Positions 11,918 through 24,312 of a DNA stretch of 64,000 bases are shown here, piece after piece. The notes under the pieces were generated by a model. It was not told the origin of the DNA, did no database searches, and saw nothing but the letters and a program-made list of their open reading frames with translations. This DNA comes from Gadus chalcogrammus (Eukaryota; Chordata; Actinopteri; Gadiformes; Gadidae). Where the stretch lies: contig NC_079419.1 in NCBI RefSeq assembly GCF_026213295.1, positions 7,201,702-7,265,701 on the forward strand, given 5' to 3'. The first letter of the stretch is position 1, and every line of letters starts with the position of its first letter. A program made the translations under genes and the position numbers.

Positions 11918-13690
11918 AATATAACCATCGTTTTTGTGTGTGCGCGTGTGTTGATAGTTAGATTGACATTCACATCTGGAGGGCAAACCTCTTCTGTTGA
12001 CTCACGCAGCCAAAGACTTTGGATGGATGTCACAGCAGCAGTAAACAATGCCGCCGCTAACCGTCCTGTGAGATGATGCCATTGTCCTCCTGCCATACCA
12101 TAGTTTATCATTGTAAGCAGCACGCATGCACGCACGTGCACAAACACACGCACACACAAGCAGACACACATACACAGACACAAACTTACATGCATACGCA
12201 CACACCTATTTGATTCACAATGCATTATTCTTGACTGCACATAGACAGGGGAGTAGGTCCTGATGGTACGGCTGCGTGATTCTCCTCTCCATCATTAGTC
12301 CCTATTTTGATTGTCGCTATGGAAACCCACTGCGTGTTACCCATGGCATCAAGAGCAGAAAGGGATTCGGTCGATTGAAAGCCATTAATATTCCCTTTAG
12401 AATATGGAGCCCTCACTTCTGCTTCTTGACCATGGACGATTAAACCTGTGAATGGCAATCAACCAATCAGACCAAATTAGACCTGGGAATAACATTGACT
12501 CCACTAAGTCTGGCCAAATATATATTAAGTATCCTTCATCACCTAGGTTATTTTTCAAACTCCCAAGTCAGGATTACAATGTTCCTGAGCACCAACAGTA
12601 AATAGACAGCAAGTAGCATAAGGTTGCATAATGATAGTAATTACAAAGGAGAAGCTGGGGGGAACCTCATGATGCATGTATGGGTCCAGGGTTCACTCTC
12701 TGAGTGTGCACGAGGACAAGAGGCTGGCCTGCTACTGTAAATAGCACTCAGAGAATAAACCAAAGTGGGGAAGTCAGGGCTGAAGGCGGTAATGCATTAA
12801 ATAAATATTGACTGTGTAAATACCCGCCTCTCCAAACCTCTCACAATTAACAAACCATAAATTAAAACTTGTTGAAAGAAATAACTTTTGGGGAATGACA
12901 GTTGCAGTGAAACAATTTCTAGGGAGGATTAACAGAAGGTTATATTTTGAAGGAGGGAACTGACTTGCTTTTATAGCCTTTAGACATCTGGATGTGGAGT
13001 ACCCTGAAGGCTGATGCTCAGCAACAAGTCTGCATGGGCCCAGACGGACTGGAATCAATAACATCGCAGCAGGTTCGGGGGCGGGATCTAGCTTTAAAGT
13101 CATAAAGCCATCATATCCCTCGAGCGCTATTTAATGTCCAATCTTTTTATTACAAACGTAGTTGCTCCTTCATTCGTACATTTTCATGTATGAAAAATGT
13201 AAGATGTTTGGAAGACTATTACTTATATATAATTTAATACAAATATATTTATTTTAAAATCACATTGAGGATACTCTGATTAGACATGGATCCTGCAGTT
13301 TCATGAAGGATACAAATCAATTATTTCTTTATATCTTTTCAGAATAATTAAAGTACAACTTCCTTTTTCAGATTTTAAATCGGCTGCACTTCACTGGCAC
13401 TGTTGGGTGGATTTAAATATATTCTGCATAACTAATAAAAGATAACTAAGGAAACATAATTATGGCTATTAAGAATATTAAATTCATTCATTATCTTTAT
13501 TTTTACTTGGTATGACTACTGGGAGTTTACTTGAACAGCTCCCATAAGATTGATGGTGGTTTTATATTCCCAACACCTACTTTTGTAAAACTTTTGTAAT
13601 ATTGCAATAGACCGCTGTATCTTTGCGGATCAGAGATAGCGAAAGCAACTTTCACTTTCACTAACTGTGTCAGTCTAAATAAAAACGCAA
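11918..13690. other. Intergenic region downstream of atp6v1h
   Basis: No coding exon was recognised. There is an interrupted CA-rich stretch at about 12124-12210 and otherwise unique AT-rich DNA. Confidence 0.55.
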
Positions 13691-13708
13691 ACACACCATA
13701 GAAGCTTC

Positions 13709-13714
13709 TTTATT
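13709..13714 (-). promoter_or_regulatory. atp6v1h: Candidate atp6v1h poly(A) signal
   Basis: AATAAA on the minus strand about 335 nt past the atp6v1h stop codon. It would give a 3' UTR of about 350 nt. Confidence 0.5.
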
Positions 13715-14048
13715 GTAATGAACGCACACAAATATACACAAGACTTAAATAACTCTTTTTAACCATTTTAAGATAATCACAGACATCGAGTGCTACTTCA
13801 ATCACTGCACAACACATAGCACGAGGGGAGCTGACATCCAGAAACCAGAGCCCAGAGAGACGGGTCGGGCGGGGGGAGGGAGAGAGAGAGAGAGGCGCGG
13901 TGCACCCCCCTTTCCCCTGCCTTTCCCCACACGAAATGGAATGAATAAACGGTTGCTTATTACGACGACAGCGAGGGCTCTTCACATACACAGAAACACA
14001 GTCATCCGCGGACGCCCCTACGCATAAATATCCATGGCGACCGTTGAC

Positions 14049-17000
14049 TCAGCTCCTCGCTGCCACGGCTTGGGCTTGCTGCTGATCGCTGGACTGCAGT
14101 TGTTTGCCCAAGTACTCCCTGTGAGGGAAAGACAACAACAACAACGTGCATAAGTAATGGGATGTAACACACGGGTAGAGGGACTGGTGGTTCTACCTCT
14201 GCACCGAGATGTTGCACGTTTTGATGAATTACAAAAAGATAAAGAATATTTGCAAATGTCAATATATTTGCAGATATATGGTTTGAAGAGGCAAACACAA
14301 TATTTGAAATGACATCAAAGAAATTCAATTGCCCCTCAAATTAGTTTAAAATAGAATATCTGATGATATTTGCAAAGGGTTGTATTTTTTGCCTTGAGAT
14401 TATAAAATGGGATCATGCCTAAATGTCACATTGCTAGGTATCTATATATATGACATTTACAGATCTGCCATCTTAAAATATAAAAGGTCAATAAAGGCTA
14501 AAGTTATGTTTTTTTCCATGATTTTCGAAAGGCTCACACAAGCATAGCACAGAATAGAATACATGGACCTTGTTTTTTTTGTATTATGTACTGCGGGGCC
14601 AATGAGAGTCAGTTAAATGGTCTAATTATTAATAATCATACAATCATTACTATAAAACCCCAAGGTACAAGAGATATTACATTTAAAAGCCTCAGAAAAA
14701 CCTTGGAACACGACAAGGTATGACAAAGACAACCACTCTTTCGCGTTGGGTTATTTTTCTAATTGATTTTAATTTGAGCACTATGGCCTTAATGGGATAA
14801 TACATAGAGCTGAGACCAGGTCAAGAGCGTTTCACTTCTACCTAGTTCAGAGTTTTGAGAGAAATCGCAATCAACACACGTACAAACCCAAGATCACAGC
14901 TTTCAAGGCAAACGATTTACCATTAACGTTGAACAATTAAATCACAGAAATCTTGTGAAAGTATTTTCCTTTTCAAACCAATTTGAGAAGATTCCGACCA
15001 AGGACATAAACGAGAACTGTTTTCTCCCCAATTGACCCCCTGGCCTTTAAGCAGCCCACCAGGTTCATTGCCGACCACAACAATTAAGCACATAAAACGT
15101 AATCATAAAAGTTTAAAAAATTAAAACTTTCTCCTTGGAGGCTGCTCGAAAAAGACATGATGATGGTTCACAATAGCCATTCAATTCAGACATTCACCGT
15201 CTACAGTTGTCATGGCATCGGCATTCTTTATAATAGGGAGCATCAGAGGAGCCTTTCAGAAGCAACGACAGCCCACACAAGGTGAAACGGTGAGCCAAGG
15301 TGTTCTGCGTCATGCTGAGGGGGGGGAAACTGGCAAGAACTGAAATGATCTCGAGTAGTCAGCTCAAACCCCGCTTAATGGAGAAAACAAGGTTGAAAAC
15401 AATAATAACAAAGGAGTGACTCAATTTGAGCATTTAGAGAGAAGATCGATATTCGACATGCAATCAATCATTCCATCGATCCTGCACTTCATATCCATCA
15501 ATGATGGCAAAGCGTTCAAATTTTCCACATGGACGTTGTGTTGCCCTGTCAGTCCATTTGACATGCAGTCAGTTAAAGGCTCAGCTCAGCAGGAAAACGA
15601 TCATATGAGGAATAAAGAATTCATTCATTTTATGAATCAATATCCATAAAAACTGAATATCTATCTCGTAGCTTCAGATATGTATGCAGGCACATCGTGC
15701 ATGGCAGAAGAGCTCCTAGTTTGAACACCTGCGCTGCATTTTAAGTGTCTCTGTTATCTATATATCTGTATTTTATTTTCACTCGTTATTGGTTACATGC
15801 TGCAGTGTTGGATGCCCTGCAATTCAATCACTCCATGGCCACTTATGACTCGTACTAAAAAAAATAACTTTTAATCTCTGCAATTTGAGGAAATGATAGA
15901 AATTCTTCCATCGATTTTCAAGCATCCTTGAGAGTTTGTCGAGGGAGGTATATGTGTTTACAACGGACGTCGACACTTTACACATATCCTCTACTGGGGT
16001 GGCTCAGCTTTCATAGTCTAAGACAGCCTTTCTCAAAGTTGGTGCCGCGGCACCCTGGGGTGCCCCGTGACTGTGTCAGGGGTGCCGCCAAAAAATTACG
16101 TATTCTGACATTTAATTAAAAAAAAAAATAATAATAATAATAATAATCTGACATTTCATATATGACATATATATGAATATATTGAATACATAAATACATT
16201 CTTTCTTACATATGAATGGATTAATAAAATTGTAAAGTCATTTTAGTTAAACAAATATATAAAATTAACCATAAAAATCTGTCTCACGTAACGTGACGTC
16301 CCCACCGGTGTCAGCGTGACAGCGCAGCACACAGCACATTGTTTTATAATTTAACCGCGAAAATACATTTCACAAAGAGCAAGGAAGGAACAAGCATCAT
16401 GGATCGTTTTTTAAAAAGAAAAGCCCCACAAGAACCAGACATGATTGACTGTGAAATGGAGCCTCAGCCTACTACTTCATGCGAGCCTTCGTCCACCAGC
16501 TCTGAGTCTGCACCAAAGGTCGCAAAGGTAGATAATGCTAAAAAGAGAACATACAACGAAAACAAGCACTATGATGGAAAAACATTCCTGCTATCTCTGC
16601 ACTTCATTTGAGTTCTCCTGGTCTCAATTTGTTGGGTTCTTGTATTGCCTGTGTTGCTGTATAGCTTGGGCGGTCCACCTCTTATGGTTTTATGGCATTT
16701 GTGTCTCTGATTTATTGTTTTGTGAAGCACTTTGTAAACCTGTGTTTTTAAAGGTGCTATAAAGTTGCTATGAAGTTGTTATTATTATTATTATTAATAT
16801 TTACAGTTGTATTATGCTCTGTTCATTACTGTCCTGTCTAAATAAACAGGACATTTGCATTTACGTTTAGGCTATGCAGTGTCGTTTTTAATCATATTTT
16901 ACACTGGGGTGCCTTGAGATTTTATGCACTTTTGAAAGGTGCCCTGGCTGAAAAAAGTTTGAGAAAGGCTGGTCCAAGAGAAGCAGGGACTGTATTTCTT

Positions 17001-20000
17001 CTTTGTAGAACAGGGCTTTAGTTTTGAGGAAAACTTTATCAGGAAGTACCACCTGACTTTCTCCTATCCCTTGGTAATTGTTATCTTGAACCAGCAAAGG
17101 GAACAAATGGAAAACAGGCCTTTGCTCGAGTGAGAAGGCCATGGCCTGCATCCCAATGAGATTATTCCCTTAACAGTGGCACCGTGCAGTGAGCGGCTTT
17201 CTGGGGCTAAAACAAATAGTTTCCCGGAGGCAGGAAACCAACTCAAGAAAGAAAAAGGCACATAAAATCAAGTCAATTCAAACAAAAATAATAAACAGTT
17301 ACCCCCACATACATGCATGCAAACCAGTGCTCCCCACATACATACCACAAACATTACATCCTTAATATCCCCACAATCATTGTACATAGCAGCTCCCACA
17401 ACATAACAGTACATACCAGCTCCCAAAACATAACAGGACATACCAGTTGTGGACCATCAGCTTCTGCACGGCCAGCAAGGCGTTGTAGCGGACGAGCTGG
17501 TCCTCATGGTGCATGTGATTCATCACCAGCTGCTTGCCTCCCAGCTGCTCGATCACTCTGCACAGGGGGGGGGGGGGGGGGGGGGACGACAAGAGAGAGA
17601 GACAGTGAGACGGACAGTGAGACAGAGAGAGAGAGAGCGAGAGGTGGACACATGTGATGCCCTGTCTGGACGACGGTGTACGGTAAAGTCTGTCAGAGGT
17701 TGATGATGGGAAACTTTCAGGTGTGGGCCGGGAGAGAGTAACACTGCTCTGCAGTGTCTGCACAAAGACACTGAGAACGAGATCTCCAAGGTCGGATCGT
17801 CGTCATGAAACCACCGCTCAGCCAATTGAGGAAATCGTTATTCTTATACGGCGATATTCTTATTTCCGTGATTGATTTCTCTTGGACAATTGATTTTCGA
17901 GACGACTAAACCTTTCGTGCCGGTCTTTCCGTGTGCAATATTTTTCAATTAAATTTGCCTCAAACTTTTCTTTGACACTTAGAAAAAAAGCCCTGACAAT
18001 AGGGCGAGGGTCGGGCAGGCCTCTTTAGGATGGAGCGGTGATGAAACTCTTACGAGTAAAATAGGAGTGATAATGGGGTACCACTGCTGAAACTAGAAAA
18101 CAGTACCGTTTCCCACGTGGGTAGTGGCGCACGTACTCCCCGACGTCGTGGGCTGCCACGGCGATGACCTGGGGGTCGTCAGACACCTCCAGCAGCCGGG
18201 TGAGGATCCTGACGGAGAGGTGTTCATCAGTAGAGCCATGCTAAACACAATCCTCTCATCAAACTCTGGTCACATACAAGATAAATCAGACGGATCAATA
18301 GGTGCTCGGAGACACAGAGAGACAGCCATATACAAATCAGAGAGAGAGAGAGAGAGAGAGAGAGTGAGAGAGACACACACAGACACTAAAGACAAGAGAG
18401 AGACAGAGACGGAGTGTTCTTCCATCACCTACGGGCCGTTGTCATAGTCCCCCGCCCCCCTAGTCCCCAAACTGATTTGTTTTCCAGCCTGAGATCTTGT
18501 GTTAATGGAATTTTCTGCTTGATGAAATAGTTTCATCTGGACCAGCTAGCCGCTGGCAAGGCCAGGGCATTGTCTCTGCATTGTAGCCGTAGCTCTACAG
18601 GTAGGGTTTGGCTGAAAAGCAATACTCCTGCCATGTCTCATTGAAACAGCCAACTGTTCAACTACACACCGGTCATATGAAGGAAATATTATTAGGCTAT
18701 GGTTTAATGTCGGCTAGATGGAAGTTGTGACACGACATCTCCCAAATTGAAACAAAAGGGGGTCACTTGTTCTACGAGCAATACAAGTAAGCTTACTTGA
18801 GGAGCTCGTAGTTCTTCTCGTTCAGGCGGACAGCGTTCTCCCGCCAGAACTTCTCAGACTTGTGCACCGGGCTCCACTCAAGACGACCCGACTTCAGCTC
18901 CGAGCTGTACTCGTCAAACGAGCTAATGGATAGAAAAACAAATACAGAACAGAGAGGTGAGGAAGGAATGGTGCACACGAGTCTCATAGAGCCCACTTGT
19001 TATTGTTAAAAGGAGCCGTTTTCAACCGCCCATAATTTAGGTGGTTGAAATCCTAAACCTCACTGCTAGATGCCACCCAAGTCCACACACTGCACCTTTA
19101 AAACAACAGATTAAAACTACTAATCTAGACGTTTTAAAGCTAGTCACACTAAATTCAAGACAAAGGGAAGCTTATACAATCTTAGAAATTGCATAAAACC
19201 CCCAAGAAGTTAAATAAATTAAAATATAATATTAATACCAAAAAAAAAAAAAAAAAGCATCAAACCCAAGTCTCAAAGAAGAGCCTATTGGTTATGACAT
19301 AGAGCAACCCAAGGGCTGCAGAGGACGACTGGCGGAGTGAGAGCCACGGAGGGGTCTGAGCCAGGGGTCTGACGGTCACCTGAGGTCCTGCACGCTCTCT
19401 CCCAGCTTCTCCAGGAGGAACTTGATGTCCTCCGAGATGTCCTCGTCGTCGTACTTCTGCTGGTCCAGGTTCTCCAGCTGCTTGAGGACCTTGCACTGGA
19501 TCATGGCCAGGGCGTACTCCTGGCGGGTCTCCTTCTCGCCGGACTTCTCCAGCACGTTCTGGGAGGGAGCGCGCTCAGAAGTCAGTCACTACAAAACGAT
19601 ACAAATGCTATAATGAACCAACTCTGTAAAAGTCTGAGAGTTCAGAGTTCAGCGGCGGTAGCTCAGGGAGGTAGAGCGGCTATGACTGGTCACCGCAAGG
19701 TCGCTAGTTCGATCCCCGGCTCCTCCTAGTATCGGAGGTGTCCCTGAGCAAGGCACCTAACCCTAACTGGCCCCGACGATCTGGCTGTCGCCTAGCATGG
19801 TTGACTCCGTCGTCGGTGTGTGAATGTGTGCATGAGTTTCAATATTGTGGCAATATTGTAAAGCGCTTTGGATAAAAGCACTATAGAAATGCAGTCCATT
19901 TACCATTCAGAAAAAACATAGAACTGTGAGTGGGATTGAAAGTGTCGAAATACAAAGACATAAATATAGATGTTTTCTCACAGTGCAGAGAATAAAATGG

Positions 20001-23000
20001 TATATTTTAAAAATATGCACTATTATGATTCATGCCTCCAAAACAACATTTGTATTTGTAAGACTGAAAACAGAAAAAAAAAGCAAGAGTTGAATGCACT
20101 CGGGGGAATATGCTTGCAGTCGCCTCATTGTATGCAGATTCCATGGCTCTTCAGGAGCCCGGCTGGTGTTTCGAGCATTCAACACAGACACAAAGAGTCA
20201 GATAGACTAAGCAACAGCAGAGAATGAAAACCACCACTCCGGGCAGAGCTATGATGAAACTGCATTATAAAAGCTCACACCCTCTGCTGTTAAGGACGCA
20301 CTACACACTGCAGACCGGAGGCAGATTGAAATTCATATTTAAGTTTTTAACGACATGAACGGTACATACTAGAGGATTGGATTTGGGGTTAGGAAGCTGG
20401 ATATGATTTCTTTTAATCATTGCATTCTCAATAATTGTGTGCGAAACCTTGAAATACACCCAAAGTACTACAATCAACATAAATCAGTCATTTAGCAGTG
20501 GGGAGCGGAGGGTTCTGATATGGCATGCTGATTAGACCCCAAGCAATTACACCCTCCAAAAGACAAGACTACCCAAAGCAGGACCAACTTTTGGAAATAT
20601 GTAAGGAATAATCACAGAGAGGCAGGGCAATAAACAGTTTGATATGCCCGGCTCGTGGACGGCTTACCGCCCGAGACGAAGTCGAGGGCGGTAACCTTCC
20701 ACGAGCCGGGCATATCAAACTGTTTATTGCCCTGCCTTGAGGTGATTATTCTGTTTATTCTACTTCTCGCCGGCCAACATAAAACAATTCAAATACTTTA
20801 ATAATTAGCCTTTCCCTTATTCGTATTGCATGCTTATTAAATGTATACTCTGTTTAAGTTCATCTCCCTCGAAAAGTAGTTCCCTTTAGAACTACAGTGA
20901 ATAACGTTAGCTCAGCTGTAGGTAACTCGTTTCTATAGCAACCACACGAGGCTGCATCTGATCACTAGTTTAATTTTGCTACATTCGTATCAAGTCAGCT
21001 TTAATGACGATCCATCAAACATGCACTCACTTATTCCAAATAAATTTTATTTGCAATAAATGTAGGCTATAACAAAGAAGAAGATAGAAAACGATACAAT
21101 CTACTGTGCTCAGTCAGCAGCAAGTAGAACCGACAAGTCAGCGGGCAATATGCCAGATTAATGCACCCCTCCCAGCCAATCACAATCGAGCAATCTTAAA
21201 TGAAGTACAATAAAAATGCTTAATTTACAATTTAAATGTTCCACACACTCTCCCGACCAGTGAAAAACCTCTCTCTGGGTGTGGTGGGGTTTTGCAGTTC
21301 ATGATTGTTTTTACTGGATGCACGAAACACGTAAGGGAAGGGCGAGCTGGCTATGGTTGTTTGGGATCTCACTTCAAATACCAACAGAAGTGACGTCACC
21401 CAACATCGCTGATACAACCTTTAAATCAAAACCCTCTCTTAAAAACCGGATATAGTACTTTGTATAAAATAACCACTCTGATGGAATGATGTGATGTATA
21501 GTTACGGAGCTGGTCACAGCGTTGGGAGCTGGTGCGTGAAGCAGCACCAAACCTTGGAAGTGTTTAACTTAGCTGAGTCACAAAGGGGGACTGAGCTGTG
21601 CTGAGCAACAGACATCGAAACCAGCCTGTAGTCATCGTCGAAAATGTAATAATCAAAAAAGGAAAAAAAAACAACACTGCAATTCTTTTACACAAATCCT
21701 GTTCTTCAAAAAAACAAAAAAAACAAAAAACAAACTCATTCACAGCTTATACTGACAACTTTTGTCTCTATTTTGATTGCCCACGTTTTCAGTCTTGGAC
21801 ATCAAATAAGCAAATAAAATATCCATTTAGCAGAAAGAGACGAATTGTGCCATGGCCTCTAATATATTCCTGACAAGAGGCATGGAAAGGGAGAATTAAT
21901 TATCTGCAAATAGCCGAGCGGGGAACGGAGCACTGCTTTTAGGACTACACTTAACGCCAAACAGACTACCTGAGCCGTTTCCATGCGTCGCAGAAAGACG
22001 CAACATCACCATAAAATTGCATTAATGTCTGTTTATGTGGCTGTGCCTCTTCACGGTCGGCCTCACTTTGTTACGAAACGAGTTCATCACGGACTGAATT
22101 TGCTGTGATGAGAGTGAAGGATAATTAGAAGCAAAACATGCAGAGCACGAATATTGTCACAAAAGCACGACTTACTCGTGACCCATCACTTCGTGTTCTG
22201 CAAGCAAACGTCTCAACCGCCAACAAACGAGTGTCTATGTGTCCATGAGCTGGACACCTCACCCTTACTGCTCCCGACGCGCTTGCTGTAGCCTTGCATG
22301 CCTTACACCGCCGTCGGTGTGTGAATGTGTGCATGAATGGGTGAATGTTGGATAATATTGTGAAGTGCCTTGAGTGGCCACTGGTTAAAAAAGCGCTATA
22401 TAAATGCAGTCCATTTAGTCCATTTACCAGACGCATTAAGACCCAACCATATCCCCGACATATATATATACTAGTGCAGAGGTCTTCAACAGGGGATCCG
22501 CGACCCCTAGGGGGTCCGCAGAGGTACTGCAGGGGGGGTTAACATGAATCCAACACACTAGCCGTGTTTACGTAGACACTTTTGATCCAATTTCTAATCG
22601 GAATAGATCTTTTCCTATAATGCGATCCGAATGTACTATATTTATGGCATTTACTAAAGTAGTAAGCGTACGTTCGTACGTACGCACGTACGTACGTTCG
22701 TACGTACGGTCTTTTACGCACAACTGACACATCGGGGCTGGCTGCGACATTTTTATGCATTTGATTTTAATTATATCTACCCCCTCCTCCGCCACAAACA
22801 ATACGTATTTGGATGAGAGTAAGCAGCGAAGACTGTTAGGAGAGAGCAGAGAAATAGTCTGCCAAAGACGTTGACGTTGCTTAGCAACCAGACACGCTGG
22901 GGTAGATAAATTACCGGACTACTCGCGGAGTGTTAACAAAGACAGTGAAAGACATCACTAATTTTCGTTTACACATTAATGTTGTAAAAATGTCCATTTG

Positions 23001-23716
23001 AATAGCTTTTATGCATGATTACATGCAATTGACCGACATTGTTGATCTTGGCAGGTATCAGTTTATTATGTTATGTTATGTTTATGAATGGCAGTGGCAT
23101 GGCCACCCTACTCACTGTACGTTGCACATGTTTAAAATAAAAACATGAATATATGAACCTGTGTATTATTATATATTATATATTATTAGTATTGAATGCA
23201 AAATAACAAGGTACATTTATACATGGCACTATAGGACCAGTTTAATATAAAACACAATTTTATACAATATATAAGTAGGGGGTCCCCGCTCCAGCTCTCC
23301 ATCAGTTTGGGGGTCCTTGACCTGGAAAACGTTGAAGACCTCTGTACTAGCGGGATACTGAGAAACGTCTTTTGATTCCTTTGTATGTCTGGTACATGTT
23401 ATGAAATTGACACTAAAGCTGACTTTGACTTTGACTTAACATGCCCACTCCATCTTGAAAGAGTGATATTTGGGATAGACGGGCGCCTTACCCGGAAGGC
23501 GGCCAGGATGATCCGGGTGACCTTCTCCTTGACAGACTCCTGCAGGATGTCGGAGAGCGCCGGCACCACGTTGTAGCGCCGGAGCTGCTCGCAGAGCTGG
23601 GGGCTGAAGGCCAGCAGCCACACGCAGAAGATCATCTGGTACTGCAGCTGGAAGCCACACTTGTTGCTCAGCACGGCCGTGATGCTGACAGGGGGAGAGA
23701 GAAGGGGCGCGCGCGC

Positions 23717-23787
<71 letters not shown>

Positions 23788-24251
23788 AAGAAAATTATAA
23801 AAAAAGGATAGAGAGGGTGAACCCAATTTAACGCTCCGTGAAATGTACCTAAAGCTCGTTTCCTTTTATCCTTTCAGTAACTGGAATTCAATTTAAAGTG
23901 CTATTGATTCACCTGCACAATGCATGTGCAAAAAGTTTAAGTCTTACGCATAGCGTATGCATGAATGATATTTGACTACCTGTACAACTAATACAAACAC
24001 CCTTTCAAAAAGAAGGGCAAGTGCTATGTCAATCACGGAAACGCTTGACATTTATCCTGAGGCCCACCGCACACACTCTCTGTAATACCCAACTCCACAG
24101 TAACAATGAGGGTCGGCTGCTGAAGGCTTCAAACTGTCTTCAAACTCACCAGTTTACACCGTCAGCCTCCACCCAGGCGAACCTGTACTCGTTGATCCTG
24201 AGCATGAGCTGCAAGCACCCGGCCACACACTGGACATACTGGGAGCTCTGC

Positions 24252-24312
<61 letters not shown>

